Shown: positions 33,575 to 43,100, counted from the stretch's first letter. The stretch: 64,000 nucleotides of DNA from Brumimicrobium mesophilum (GCF_003025005.1 NZ_PVSS01000018.1:19876-83875); one strand, 5' to 3'. Numbers and translations are program-made. The notes: generated by a model from the sequence alone, not told the origin.

Positions 33575-35479
33575 TTAGAACTCCTTAAATGTTATTTTAA
33601 TCACAGTATTCCAATTTTCCATGGTAGTAATTGAAACATCTCCGTCAAAATTAGAGATAATTGTATCAATTAAATCCATTCCAAAATTCGCTTGATAATC
33701 TTGTTTATCTATCCCTACACCATTGTCTTTATATACAATTTCATATGTTTTATCGGCAATAGTTCTTAAAGAAATATTAATTTTTGGTTGGTCCATTTGA
33801 TCAGTGAAAGCATGCTTAAAAGAATTAGTAATCAATTCATTTAAAGCAATTCCTAAATTAATTAAGGTTTCAATTTTAAACGGAACCTCTTCGGATTGAA
33901 TAGATACTACAATACGACTGTCTCCTGTTTTATTAAGATTATCTACTAATTGTTCAAGGTAACTTTTAGCATCAATATCTTTAAATTTTTCCTGTCTATA
34001 AATTACATTATGAACAATAGCCATCGCATTAATTCTTGAAACAGCCTCTTCAAAATTTTGTCTAAGAATTTCATTCTCGAATCCATACGATTGAAGTCGC
34101 AACATACTGGATACAATTTGGAAATTGTTTTTCACCCTGTGGTGAACTTCTTTTAAAAGTAATTTCCTTTCTTCACTTTGTTTGGTAATGTATTTATTAA
34201 GTTTTCTAATTGCTCTCAACCTAATGTATAATACCAGGGCGATTGTTTTTAAGATAGCAAAAACACAAAATAAAATTATGTAGATATAGTTCTGTTCCTT
34301 TTCCTTTTGTTCTTTTTCAAATTGTGACTTTATTTTTTCATTTTCGATGATTAAATTCTGTTTATCTAATTTAAAGCGCACAGTTTCTAATTCGTTGATT
34401 TGCGCATTTAATTCATCTTTGTGTTCAAATAAATGTGCAATTACTCTTTTTTGATATAAAGCTAATTTATCCGTATTTCCTATCTTTTCGTATATCTTAA
34501 GCAGAATGTTTAGTGTAATAAATTCCCCACGTCTATTTTTAATTTCTTCGCACAAATGCAAGGCTTTTTCGCCATATATAACTGCCTGTTGATATTCTTC
34601 CTTCAAATAATAATAATCTGAGTAATTAAGCCATAAAAAAGACCTCTTGTAATCTGAATCACTTTCTTCAATAATTTCATTGGCCTTATCAAAATATAAT
34701 TTTGCTTGATCCAATTTTCCACTATTTTTATAAAACTCAGCCAAGTTGCTATAAACGTTTGCGCGTACTAATCCGACATTTGTTAGTTCCGCCAACCTTA
34801 AAGCCTCCTTATACATTTCTGCTGTCTTCTCTAAATCATCAGCCTTCTTATACATAACAGCAAGTGCCACATATAAGTGAATTGAAGATTCGATATCATC
34901 AGTATTCTTACTCAGTTTTAATGCCTTAATTAAATACTCTCTTCCCCTTACATAATCTCGTTGACGGTTATACAAAAGACCAATACTACGATAACCTGCA
35001 ATAATTCCAGCTGTATCTTTAAGATCAATAAAAATTGAGGTTGCTTCATGCATTAATTGCAAAGACTTTGGAGCTTCACCTACCTTTGAAAAATTTGTTG
35101 CTAGTTCAAAAATACAATCTGAATATTTATCCTTAACATCATACTTTTTAAAAATTTTAGCCGCATTTTCAAATCCATTAATAGATTCGAAAACGTCATT
35201 ACTAATATAATTCATATCTCCATAATGATAATAAATTTCAGCTATAACCAGTTGAATATCTTTAGAATCGACAGAGTTTAAATCAATCTTGCTACATTCA
35301 GAATATCCCAACTTAACGTAATGAAACAGACTATCTTGAATATTTAGAGAATCAAAAAACTGAATTTTAGAATAGATATGCTGTACCTTATAATTGCTTA
35401 AGTTTGCAGCTATGGAATGGGAGGTAAAGGCAAACATCAAAAATAAGAAGTACACAGTTTTTCCACTGAATTTTAGCAT
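33575..35479 (-). CDS. TPR-containing sensor histidine kinase (HisKA_2 family)
   Basis: A 634-residue membrane kinase. The signal peptide (about 1-24) is followed by an extracytoplasmic region of about eight TPR units (roughly 60-345), then a coiled coil, one transmembrane helix (about 399-419) and a cytoplasmic kinase. The phosphoacceptor lies in LLKEVHHRVKNNFQ (His446/447), the HisKA_2 signature. The ATPase domain shows the N box ALNELITNSFKHAF and G box DNGVGI. In this family the partner is usually encoded elsewhere; here the nearest regulator (31557-32726) is on the opposite strand beyond pth. It is convergent with pth. The signal sensed is unknown. Confidence 0.92.
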   Translation of the reverse strand: MLKFSGKTVYFLFLMFAFTSHSIAANLSNYKVQHIYSKIQFFDSLNIQDSLFHYVKLGYSECSKIDLNSVDSKDIQLVIAEIYYHYGDMNYISNDVFESINGFENAAKIFKKYDVKDKYSDCIFELATNFSKVGEAPKSLQLMHEATSIFIDLKDTAGIIAGYRSIGLLYNRQRDYVRGREYLIKALKLSKNTDDIESSIHLYVALAVMYKKADDLEKTAEMYKEALRLAELTNVGLVRANVYSNLAEFYKNSGKLDQAKLYFDKANEIIEESDSDYKRSFLWLNYSDYYYLKEEYQQAVIYGEKALHLCEEIKNRRGEFITLNILLKIYEKIGNTDKLALYQKRVIAHLFEHKDELNAQINELETVRFKLDKQNLIIENEKIKSQFEKEQKEKEQNYIYIILFCVFAILKTIALVLYIRLRAIRKLNKYITKQSEERKLLLKEVHHRVKNNFQIVSSMLRLQSYGFENEILRQNFEEAVSRINAMAIVHNVIYRQEKFKDIDAKSYLEQLVDNLNKTGDSRIVVSIQSEEVPFKIETLINLGIALNELITNSFKHAFTDQMDQPKINISLRTIADKTYEIVYKDNGVGIDKQDYQANFGMDLIDTIISNFDGDVSITTMENWNTVIKITFKEF

Positions 35480-35847
35480 GTAATTATATTTATTAATCAG
35501 AGACCATTACCTTCTTGTAGAAAGAATAATCATCATTAAAACATTATTTTAATCTTCAAGATTATATTATAGTAGTTTATGGCAACCCAAGCTTCCATTT
35601 AAATTCTTCATATTCAAAACGAGTATTTTAATGTGAAATTCCGCATTTATGAAGTCCTAAAGATAACACTATCTCACCTTTAGCCTCAAAAAAGAGTATA
35701 AAAAAGTAATTTCAATATTCATCAAATGTTTAGTTGAAAAGGTAATAAAAAATTGCAGTAATACTGCTTTCAAGCACATTTTGTAACATTAAGTATAGGT
35801 AACTTTAGCGTTTAGGTGAAAAATTTAATAGACCATTAATTATAAAA
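35480..35847. other. Non-coding spacer between two minus-strand genes
   Basis: The 368 bases are AT-rich with no reading frame, no convincing hairpin terminator for the lipoprotein gene and no exact TAnnTTTG box on the minus strand. I see nothing identifiable here. Confidence 0.5.
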
Positions 35848-37491
35848 TCAATTATTCTCACTTTCCTTTTCTAGCTCTTCATTCATTAACTTGATTGTTA
35901 AAGTAGTCTTTACCTCCCAATTAGCCCTAATTGTAGATGTATTATTAAACCATTTTATAATTTCAGCGTCTTTATTCTCAAAAATAGATCCTGTTGTCCA
36001 AGCACCACTTTTATCTGTATCATAAATAAAATGAAACCCATATTCTCCAGGCTGCATCGATTCAATTCTATGAGTTGATTTTTCAACACCATCAAAAACT
36101 ATATTTCTTTTGAGCTTTGTACTTTTATTTGTGACAACCAAAATACCATATGCTGGAATTGTATCAAATTCAATAATCATCACTCCTGTTTCTTTCTCCT
36201 TTTGAAGCGTAAAATCTAAATTTAGGCTGTCTTTTAATGGATAATTTAATCCTTGAATTGCTTTTGGAGGTATACTCAAAAAGACTTTCTCAACGTTTTT
36301 TTTATTGAAAAATATACTTTTTTCTATTGGAGAATGATTAATTACTTCATATTCTATTGGAGATTTTAGACTGTCACCTTCAAGAATGGTTTCTAGCATA
36401 ATTTCAGCATTATCAAAGTATAAAACTGGTTCGTTAAACTTTAATTTGAGCGTATCATTAGACCATAATTTTTTATTATTCAAATTATTTGTAGAAACAA
36501 TCTTCATATCCGTTTTATCTCGGATAAAATATTTTTTATTAATCGTATCCATTTTATCATTAGCATGCAAAACACCATAAAATGTACCTGTATTAGCATC
36601 AGTTTCATAAAAGGCACTTAAAGAATCTTTAGCACCGTTCCAAATAATTTCAGTGGGTTGAGGATCAATAAAAGTAAAACTATCCACCTCTCTCAATGGG
36701 CGATTAAAACTTAAGCACCAAGTTGCAGTTGGAATAACTTCGTTACTAATAACCCAAGTTGAATTGGTTTCTGGTGGCATAAGACGAATTATTGAACCCG
36801 TTTCAAAGATGGTATCTAATTTGACTGGATTTCTTAAAACTGCTCTTTTTTCGGTAGGGTCAATTCGATTATTATAATTGTCATCTTCAAAAGCATAAGC
36901 AAAGAAGGTGGTGTCTTTTATGAATTGAAATTTTGCAATTCCCGTATTATCAGTAGAAGCATAGTATCTAGGCTCAAAATTGGAGGAATCATTTTCTAAT
37001 TGCTGGGTGAACAAACCCACAGTAACATCTACAACTGGTTTACCAGAATAAGCATCAACTACTTGAATGGCTGTTTTTAATGAATCAAGATAATCTCCTG
37101 TAGAAAAAACATAAGCAATAATAGAATCATTGGCTTCTGTAATATCTTTAACTGCTCTGTTGAGGTAAATTGTATACGTTGTATTCGGCTTCCAATTTCC
37201 TGATTCTACAGAAAGAATAACCGATTTTTTCTTAATTAAGTAATCCAATTTTACATCTGCTGGAGTAACCGTTATATTCTCTGCGGCTTTATTAAACTCT
37301 ATAAATTCATCAAAAGGAATAGTGATTATTTGTGGCGAAATGTTAGTGCTTTCCATTGGAGGAGAAACACGCTCGACAATAATCTTAGGTGATTGTGTAT
37401 CAACATCTCCCCCAGTTATTGAACCAACTTGTCCACATGAGAATAGAAATAATGATAAAACACATACAACTATAAAATGGATCCGAGCCAT
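35848..37491 (-). CDS. Ig-like (Big_5 type) domain lipoprotein
   Basis: A 547-residue lipoprotein. The signal peptide carries the lipobox LFSC, followed by GQVGSITGG. An N-terminal bacterial Ig-like domain of the SbsA/Big_5 kind runs about 25-130: VSPPMESTNISPQIITIPFDEFIEFN, then the usual WKPNTTYTIYLNRAVKDI and VFSTGD. A prealbumin-like beta domain follows (about 140-215), then a long beta-rich part I do not recognise. Such proteins are common Bacteroidota outer-membrane lipoproteins of unknown role. The ATG at 37491 is chosen; the longer frame starts at a TTG six bases before. It overlaps the msrC stop by 22 nt and is last in the RidA-TPR-msrC operon. Confidence 0.87.
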   Translation of the reverse strand: MARIHFIVVCVLSLFLFSCGQVGSITGGDVDTQSPKIIVERVSPPMESTNISPQIITIPFDEFIEFNKAAENITVTPADVKLDYLIKKKSVILSVESGNWKPNTTYTIYLNRAVKDITEANDSIIAYVFSTGDYLDSLKTAIQVVDAYSGKPVVDVTVGLFTQQLENDSSNFEPRYYASTDNTGIAKFQFIKDTTFFAYAFEDDNYNNRIDPTEKRAVLRNPVKLDTIFETGSIIRLMPPETNSTWVISNEVIPTATWCLSFNRPLREVDSFTFIDPQPTEIIWNGAKDSLSAFYETDANTGTFYGVLHANDKMDTINKKYFIRDKTDMKIVSTNNLNNKKLWSNDTLKLKFNEPVLYFDNAEIMLETILEGDSLKSPIEYEVINHSPIEKSIFFNKKNVEKVFLSIPPKAIQGLNYPLKDSLNLDFTLQKEKETGVMIIEFDTIPAYGILVVTNKSTKLKRNIVFDGVEKSTHRIESMQPGEYGFHFIYDTDKSGAWTTGSIFENKDAEIIKWFNNTSTIRANWEVKTTLTIKLMNEELEKESENN

Positions 37492-37949
37492 AAACAAATT
37501 TCGTTTAAATATTTACGATCAACAGCATCAAAAGCACTTAATTTATCGTGATCGAGATCAAACACACCAATTACCTCATCATTCTTTATTATGGGAACAA
37601 CAATTTCTGATTTTGATAAACTACTGCATGCAATATGTCCTGGAAATTCATCGACATTTTCTACAAGAATAGTTTCTGCCTTTTCCCAAGCTTTACCGCA
37701 AACTCCTCTACCCATTTTGATACGTGTACAAGCTATTGGACCTTGAAAAGGGGCTAAAACTAATTCATTATCCTCAACCAGATAAAAACCTACCCAGTAG
37801 TAATCAAAGGTTTGCTTAACAGCTGCTGCAACATTTGCCAGATTTGCAATACGGTTTGGTTCTCCTTCACACAACGCCTTCAATTGGGGAACAAGCAATT
37901 TATACTTCTCCTCTTTTGAACCCTTCTGAATATTGAGATCCTCACCCAT
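37470..37949 (-). CDS. msrC: Free methionine-(R)-sulfoxide reductase (GAF domain)
   Basis: A 159-residue single GAF domain enzyme that reduces free L-methionine-R-sulfoxide to methionine with thioredoxin. The three conserved redox cysteines of this family are present: Cys74 (PIACTRI), Cys84 (GRGVCGKA) and Cys108 (FPGHIACSS). FDYYWVGFY at the domain start and IIKNDEVIGVFDLDHDK are also characteristic and separate it from signalling GAF domains. The gene is the third of a tightly packed four-gene operon: 2 nt after the TPR membrane protein and overlapping the lipoprotein gene. Together with RidA this points to protection from reactive metabolites. Confidence 0.93.
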   Translation of the reverse strand: MGEDLNIQKGSKEEKYKLLVPQLKALCEGEPNRIANLANVAAAVKQTFDYYWVGFYLVEDNELVLAPFQGPIACTRIKMGRGVCGKAWEKAETILVENVDEFPGHIACSSLSKSEIVVPIIKNDEVIGVFDLDHDKLSAFDAVDRKYLNEICLWLGSIL

Positions 37950-37951
37950 TA

Positions 37952-38536
37952 TTATCTTTTTCTAGGAGTTTTCTTTCGTCCTTTATGCATTTGCGCCATA
38001 CGCATTTGATTAGCAGAAGCAACCATTCCTAGTTGTTTTCTCATCGTAGATAATTGCTCTTTCAACATATTCTTCTCGTCTAATTTCTTAGCTTCAGAAA
38101 GCAGCATTTTAGCTTCGTTCTTGCGACCTGTTTGCATACAAATACCCGCCAATTGCATGTGTGCAACTCCTTGATCTTGTTTTGTCCTCAAACCCATGCT
38201 CAAAGCCTTACGAATCATTTGTTCACATTTAGCAAAACCCAAATCTTTTTGTAAACCCATCATTCCTTTCAAATAAAGAACATATGCATGTTGACTTTTT
38301 GGCAAAAACTGAGGTGCTTTAATTCTATTTAGGGCGTTCCAAGCTTTATCTTGTTTTCCCAAACGCATTTGGTAAAGCGCAATAATCACGTTTTCATTTC
38401 TCCAAAAAGTCAACCAGATTATAGCTGTCGGAAGTAACATAGTAATTCCCCAACCCCAAGAACCTGAGTAAAATAAATAAACATTAAAAGCCAATGCCGC
38501 GAGGGCTACGATAACTCTAATAATAAATCCAATCAT
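37952..38536 (-). CDS. Small TPR-like inner-membrane protein
   Basis: A 194-residue protein with two N-terminal membrane helices (about 3-22 and 27-45) and a cytoplasmic helical part. It contains two to three degenerate TPR units (LRLGKQDKAWNALNRI, GVAHMQLAGICMQTGRKNEAKMLLSEAKKL). The C-terminus is very basic (MHKGRKKTPRKR), which might bind RNA or phospholipid head groups. I do not recognise a named family. It lies 8 nt after RidA and 2 nt before msrC, so it is part of that operon. Confidence 0.8.
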   Translation of the reverse strand: MIGFIIRVIVALAALAFNVYLFYSGSWGWGITMLLPTAIIWLTFWRNENVIIALYQMRLGKQDKAWNALNRIKAPQFLPKSQHAYVLYLKGMMGLQKDLGFAKCEQMIRKALSMGLRTKQDQGVAHMQLAGICMQTGRKNEAKMLLSEAKKLDEKNMLKEQLSTMRKQLGMVASANQMRMAQMHKGRKKTPRKR

Positions 38537-38544
38537 AGTTATAA

Positions 38545-38979
38545 TTATTCAATTGTTGCAATACATTTTAATTCAATAGCGATTGGAGTAGGCAAAGAAG
38601 AAATTTCAACTGTAGTTCTACAAGGCTGATTTTCTTTGAAATACTCCGCATAAATTTTGTTGTAAGTATGAAAATCTCTCTTCATATTTACTAGGAAAAC
38701 TTGAACATCAATTAGTTCATTCCAGCTTGATCCAGATGCTTCTAAAATAGCACGAACATTGTCAAAAACTTGGCGACATTGAGCTTCAAAATCGAATTGA
38801 ATAAAATTTCCATTTTTATCCAATTCCAAACCTGGAACATGAGAATCTGTAGCATCAGAACCAGCTGTTCTTGGTCCTACTCCAGATAAAAAAAGTAAGT
38901 TTCCTGCCCTTCTAGCATGCGGGTATAACCCCACTGGTTTTGGTGCTTTATCGGTACTAAATTTCTCTTGATTTGACAT
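38545..38979 (-). CDS. RidA family protein (YjgF/YER057c/UK114)
   Basis: A 144-residue member of the RidA superfamily. The canonical group hydrolyses reactive enamine/imine intermediates. Family marks are the early PVGLYPHARRAGNLLFLSGVGP, the central FEAQCRQVFDNVRAILEASGSS, and the late PCRTTVEISSLPTPIAIELKCIA with the conserved Arg and Glu. The PHARRAGNLLFLSG and TAGSDATDSHVPG features resemble 2-aminomuconate deaminase-like members rather than archetypal RidA, so the substrate may differ. The start at 38979 is chosen over a GTG at 39000 because the promoter -7 box covers 39000-39007. First gene of a four-gene operon. Confidence 0.88.
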   Translation of the reverse strand: MSNQEKFSTDKAPKPVGLYPHARRAGNLLFLSGVGPRTAGSDATDSHVPGLELDKNGNFIQFDFEAQCRQVFDNVRAILEASGSSWNELIDVQVFLVNMKRDFHTYNKIYAEYFKENQPCRTTVEISSLPTPIAIELKCIATIE

Positions 38980-38999
38980 ATCCAATTTCTTTAAGAGCA

Positions 39000-39007
39000 C
39001 AAATATA
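39000..39007 (-). promoter_or_regulatory. -7 box of the RidA-TPR-msrC-lipoprotein operon
   Basis: On the minus strand this is TATATTTG, an exact TAnnTTTG, 20 nt before the RidA ATG. It shows that the longer GTG-started frame lies in the promoter. Confidence 0.6.
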
Positions 39008-39106
39008 CGGAATTGTAGTGGGTTGAATGAAAAATCTTAAAAAGTTAAAAAAATATCCTGTTATTTATATTTGAAAAATGAGAAAACGCAATGAAAATTT
39101 TTAAAA

Positions 39107-39679
39107 TTAATGCTGCAAAATAAACTTCTCAACCACTTCAGAGAAATGTTTATGCTCTATTTCCAAAACTTTTTTCTGAATTATATTGGCATCATCTTTT
39201 GGTGTAAGTGAAACTTTATATTGCGCCAAAATTTCTCCTTCATCAAATGCATCGTTTACTAAATGTATTGTAATTCCAGATTCTGTTTCTTTATTTTCGA
39301 AAACAGCATTATGAACATTCATTCCATACATTCCTTTTCCTCCATACTTAGGTAATAAAGCCGGATGAATATTAATAATATGTTGTGGAAAAGCTTTAAT
39401 TAATTCAGAAGGTATTTTCCTTAAGTATCCTGCCAAAACGATATAATCTATGCGTTCTTCTTGCATTAATTCAGTAAGAAAAGAGCCATCATTTGCACCA
39501 TCATTATTGATTACAACTTGATCAATATATTCATCAGTAAGCTCAAGAACTCCAGCATTCTCATTATTGGTTAATAGTAAAACCGCGTCAATTTCCGATG
39601 ATTTATCGAAATGTTGAATAAGTTTTATAGCGTTACTACCTCCTCCTGAAGCAAAAATTGCGATGCGTTTATTTTCCAT
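39107..39679 (-). CDS. purN: Phosphoribosylglycinamide formyltransferase (PurN)
   Basis: The enzyme transfers a formyl group from 10-formyltetrahydrofolate to GAR, the third step of de novo purine synthesis. The 190-residue protein is full length. The phosphate-binding SGGGSNA loop (11-17), the catalytic Asn103 and His105 in INIHPALLPKYGG, and the acidic VNDAFDEGEIL segment with the third catalytic residue are visible. LAGYLRKIP is also typical. It stands alone: the RidA operon downstream has its own promoter. Confidence 0.96.
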   Translation of the reverse strand: MENKRIAIFASGGGSNAIKLIQHFDKSSEIDAVLLLTNNENAGVLELTDEYIDQVVINNDGANDGSFLTELMQEERIDYIVLAGYLRKIPSELIKAFPQHIINIHPALLPKYGGKGMYGMNVHNAVFENKETESGITIHLVNDAFDEGEILAQYKVSLTPKDDANIIQKKVLEIEHKHFSEVVEKFILQH

Positions 39680-39814
39680 GGCGTGAAAATACGGTTATTT
39701 CAAAAAAGAGAAGGAGAAAATTTGAGAAAAGCATCACACGCTATCTCCTAGCTAACTTTAAAGAAAAACAATCCTGAGGACGTAAGGAAAATTGAAATAT
39801 TCTTCAAGACCTTA

Positions 39815-39845
39815 TTTGTAATTAGTCTAAATAAAAATAACTTTG
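39815..39845 (+). promoter_or_regulatory. Promoter of the LamG T9SS gene
   Basis: TTTG (39815-39818), then exactly 19 nt, then TAACTTTG (39838-39845). This is the best match to the Bacteroidota -33/-7 consensus in the window. The ATG follows 28 nt later. Confidence 0.75.
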
Positions 39846-39873
39846 CGAAAATCATTATATTTACAATTTATTC

Positions 39874-41253
39874 ATGAAAAAATTAAACATCTTACTTATG
39901 TGCTTGCTCACTGTGACAGGCCTAAAAGCACAAAATCCTACTGCGTTATCTTTTGATAATGAAACGGATAAGAACTATATCATCACTGGAACTAATGCAA
40001 TAGCATCAGATAATGATAGAACCATAGAATTCTGGACGAAAATAGACAGTTATTATGCGAACCAAAGATTTATGGTTGATATGGGTGGTATGGGAACAGG
40101 AACCAGAATGTCTGTTAAGCTAAACCCACTAGGTCATGCTGCCAGAGTAGAAATTGGAGGATGGGGATTAGATGGTGTTTCAAATATCAGAAATAATGTA
40201 TGGCATCATGTTGCCGTAGTGTATAGTTCAACCGCAACCGAGAATTTCAAAATCTATGTAGATGGAATTCTAGAAGCTTCAGGGAATCCAACCCAAACTG
40301 TAAATACGACATCCAACAGACCGATAACAATTGGAATTAGAAATGATACCAGTTTAGTCACCTCAATGGAAGGACACATCGATGAAGTTAGAATTTGGGA
40401 CATTGCCTTAAGTGAGGCTGAAATCAATGCAAACATGAATCACGAATTTTGTACAATCCCACCTCATCTGATTGCTTACTACAAATTCAATGAAGGAATT
40501 CCTGAGGGAGATAACACAGGTTTGAACCCACAAGTGATCAATTTCGCTGATAGTTCAACAATTAATGCAATGTATGGCTTTGAACAATATGGAACAAATA
40601 CCAATTGGGTTACCGGTCCAATCCTTAACAATGGAATTGCCTTTGAAGGAACTGCCCCTATATCAACATGCGATTACATAACTTTAAATAATATCACTTA
40701 CTATGAAGACACTTTATTCACGGATACATTAATTACGGCCATAGGGTGTGATTCTATCCTTAATTATGAAATTGAAATTATTGAAATAGACACAACTGTG
40801 AATGTAAACGGAAATCAATTAGCTGTAAACCAATCAAATGCAACGTATTCATGGGTCAATTGTGATGACAATACAGTCGTCGGAAATTCCGGGGCACTCA
40901 ATGTTACAAGTTCAGGTTCATATAAAGTAGAAATTACCATTAATGGCTGTACAAAATCATCAAATTGCCATAACGTTGAATTTGCAAGCATCAATAAAAA
41001 TTATTTAGACAATCATAATTTTAAAATTGTTCCAAACCCTAACAATGGACAGTTTAAGGTTCAATTAACTTCACAATCTGAAATTGTAGCTTACAAAATC
41101 CTAAATATATTGGGAAAGGTGGTTTTTGAAAATGCGGTATCATCAAAAGCAACGGAAATCAACATTCAAGCCAATGGACTTACAAAAGGAACGTACTTTA
41201 TATGGCTAGATGCCAAAGAAGGCTATGCAGTTAAGAAGATAATTGTACAATAA
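39874..41253 (+). CDS. Secreted LamG-domain protein with T9SS type A tail
   Basis: A 459-residue exported protein. The signal peptide is about 1-19 (ending LKAQ). A LamG/concanavalin-A-like domain (about 22-190) shows NDRTIEFWTKI, NNVWHHVAVVYSS, FKIYVDGILEASG and GHIDEVRIWDIALSEAEIN. A linker contains a motif common in T9SS cargo (YITLNNITYYEDTLFTDTL, CDSILNYEIEI, then SGSYKVEITINGCTKSS). The type A sorting tail runs about 385-459 (KIVPNPNNGQFKVQL, LNILGKVVFEN, LTKGTYFIWL, KKIIVQ). A role in glycan binding is suggested by LamG. It is a single-gene unit with a strong promoter and a hairpin after it. Confidence 0.9.
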   Translation: MKKLNILLMCLLTVTGLKAQNPTALSFDNETDKNYIITGTNAIASDNDRTIEFWTKIDSYYANQRFMVDMGGMGTGTRMSVKLNPLGHAARVEIGGWGLDGVSNIRNNVWHHVAVVYSSTATENFKIYVDGILEASGNPTQTVNTTSNRPITIGIRNDTSLVTSMEGHIDEVRIWDIALSEAEINANMNHEFCTIPPHLIAYYKFNEGIPEGDNTGLNPQVINFADSSTINAMYGFEQYGTNTNWVTGPILNNGIAFEGTAPISTCDYITLNNITYYEDTLFTDTLITAIGCDSILNYEIEIIEIDTTVNVNGNQLAVNQSNATYSWVNCDDNTVVGNSGALNVTSSGSYKVEITINGCTKSSNCHNVEFASINKNYLDNHNFKIVPNPNNGQFKVQLTSQSEIVAYKILNILGKVVFENAVSSKATEINIQANGLTKGTYFIWLDAKEGYAVKKIIVQ

Positions 41254-41265
41254 AAAAATTGAAAC

Positions 41266-41300
41266 TTATGAGTACTAGGAGATTTTTCTAGTGCTCATAA
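41266..41300. terminator. Hairpin between convergent genes (bidirectional terminator)
   Basis: A 13-pair stem with one wobble (41266-41278 with 41288-41300). On the minus strand a seven-T run follows after a few bases, so it best serves the thioesterase gene; on the plus strand the T-run is weak. Confidence 0.6.
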
Positions 41301-41311
41301 TGTTAATTCAA

Positions 41312-41701
41312 TTATACTACAGCCACTGGATTCTTCTCATCATCAACCGCAACCATAGTAAAAGTACCATGAACAGCTTTTTCTCTTTTTTCGGAATACA
41401 TTTCTTCAACGAAGATATCTACAGAAACTACGATGCTGGATTTACCCACTTTTTCAACATTTGCTACTAGTTCAACCAATGTTCCACTAGGAATAGGCTT
41501 TGTAAAATCTACACGATCTGAACTTACAGTAACTACTCTTTGACGACTAAAACGAGTGGCACAGATAAATGCAACTTCATCCATTAATTGTAATGCTGTA
41601 CCTCCAAACAATGTGTCATAATGATTAGTTGTATTAGGAAAAACAGCTTTAAAAATTCTTGTTTCAGCAGCAGCTATTCGGTCTTCTATAGTTTTATTCA
41701 T
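41312..41701 (-). CDS. Acyl-CoA thioesterase (hotdog fold)
   Basis: A 129-residue hotdog protein of the YciA/BACH acyl-CoA hydrolase group, which hydrolyses acyl-CoAs to free acid and CoA. Family pattern: VFPNTTNHYDTLFGGTALQLMDEVAFICATRFSRQRVVTVSSDRVDFTKPIPSG, with the conserved Asn, Gly-Gly and Asp residues of the active site. The ATG at 41701 is chosen; the longer frame begins at a TTG inside the MATE gene. The start overlaps the MATE stop by eight bases (ATGAATAA), so translation is probably coupled. Confidence 0.92.
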   Translation of the reverse strand: MNKTIEDRIAAAETRIFKAVFPNTTNHYDTLFGGTALQLMDEVAFICATRFSRQRVVTVSSDRVDFTKPIPSGTLVELVANVEKVGKSSIVVSVDIFVEEMYSEKREKAVHGTFTMVAVDDEKNPVAVV

Positions 41702-43100
41702 TTCTATATATTTCTGAGGTTTTAAACTTATCCAGTTCTTGATCAATTATTATTTCGGGATCAATCTTAGTTGGGTATTTATTGCGACTCATTTTATAGT
41801 AAACAAAACTTACAGCCGCTGCTCCAAAATCAGCAATTGGGAAAGCCATCCATATTCCATTTAATCCAAAGTACAATGGTAGTAAAAGAACTAGTGGAAT
41901 CAAGAAAATACCTTGTTTTGTTAAGGCCAAAAACAATGCAGGACCTGCCTTTCCAATAGCTTGAAAATAAGCGCTTATTATAAGACTTACTGCTAAAAGT
42001 GGAGTTGCTAAAAAGACTGTTCTTATTACTGGGGTTGTTTCCCTAATTAATTCTAAATCTGAGGTAAAAAGTTCGGAGATAGATGATGCAAAGATCATGA
42101 GGAGTATAAAAAGTAAAACAGAAATACCGGACGCCCATCCAATTGAAATTTTTAGTATTTGTTGTACGCGCTCCTTTAATCTTGCTCCAAAATTGTACCC
42201 AACAATTGGAACAAAACCTTGGGTGATTCCTAACACTGGGAAGTTGGCGAACATTAAAACGCGATTAATAATACCATATACAGATAAACCCTGTTCTCCA
42301 CCATAGAAGAAAAGTGAATTATTTAGAACCACTGCCAACACACTAATTACTCCTTGCCTAGCTAATGTAACAGAGCCTAAAGATGCGATTTCTTTAATTA
42401 TTGGAAATGATGGTTTACAATTATCAAACGAGATTTTCAATACAGACTTTCCGTAAACAAAATGACGTAAGGTAAATGCAGCACTTCCAATGTAGGATAT
42501 AGTTGTAGCCCATGCAGCACCTTTAATCCCCATATCTAAAGCTATAATGAATATAGGATCCAAAATTAAATTAATAATGGCAGGAACGATCATAGCATAC
42601 ATTGCTACTCTGGGATGGCCTTCAGCCCGAATGACGTTAATGCTCATCATTGCCCAAGCTAAAAATGGGACACCCAATAATACGATACCAAAATATTCTA
42701 TTGCCGGAGCTTCTACATCTCCCATTCCTCCAAAAGCATGAATAATTTCATCAATAAAAAGAGAACCTAAAACAACAAAGAAAATCGCCAGAACCAAGGT
42801 CATTAAAACCTGATTTCCAAAAGTTTTAAAAGCTTTTTTAAGTTTATTATTACCTAGAGCTCTTGATAAAACAGAAGACCCTCCTACTCCAATGGCCATT
42901 CCAATACTAGAAATCAAGAATGTAATGGGCAGAACCACAGTAATTGCTCCAATTCCTTCCGGACCTACAAACTGCCCGACATAGATGGTGTCAATAATGG
43001 CATATATAGACATTGTAAGAATTCCAACTGATGCTGGAATAGCTTGCTCTGCTAATAATTTCCCTAAGGGAGCTGTACCAAATTTTTCTGTAGACTTCAT
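41694..43100 (-). CDS. MATE family efflux transporter
   Basis: A 468-residue inner-membrane antiporter with 12 predicted helices that exports cationic drugs or metabolites in exchange for Na+ or H+. Two homologous halves are visible, each with the MATE opening (PLGKLLAEQAIPASVGILTMSIYAIIDTIYVGQFVGPEGIGA in the first, ASLGSVTLARQGVISVLAVVLNNSLFFYGGEQGLSVYGI in the second). GFVPIVGYNFGARLKERV is the usual NorM-type motif. The C-terminal tail is short and charged. Substrate cannot be deduced. Its stop overlaps the thioesterase start by eight bases. Confidence 0.94.
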   Translation of the reverse strand: MKSTEKFGTAPLGKLLAEQAIPASVGILTMSIYAIIDTIYVGQFVGPEGIGAITVVLPITFLISSIGMAIGVGGSSVLSRALGNNKLKKAFKTFGNQVLMTLVLAIFFVVLGSLFIDEIIHAFGGMGDVEAPAIEYFGIVLLGVPFLAWAMMSINVIRAEGHPRVAMYAMIVPAIINLILDPIFIIALDMGIKGAAWATTISYIGSAAFTLRHFVYGKSVLKISFDNCKPSFPIIKEIASLGSVTLARQGVISVLAVVLNNSLFFYGGEQGLSVYGIINRVLMFANFPVLGITQGFVPIVGYNFGARLKERVQQILKISIGWASGISVLLFILLMIFASSISELFTSDLELIRETTPVIRTVFLATPLLAVSLIISAYFQAIGKAGPALFLALTKQGIFLIPLVLLLPLYFGLNGIWMAFPIADFGAAAVSFVYYKMSRNKYPTKIDPEIIIDQELDKFKTSEIYRNE

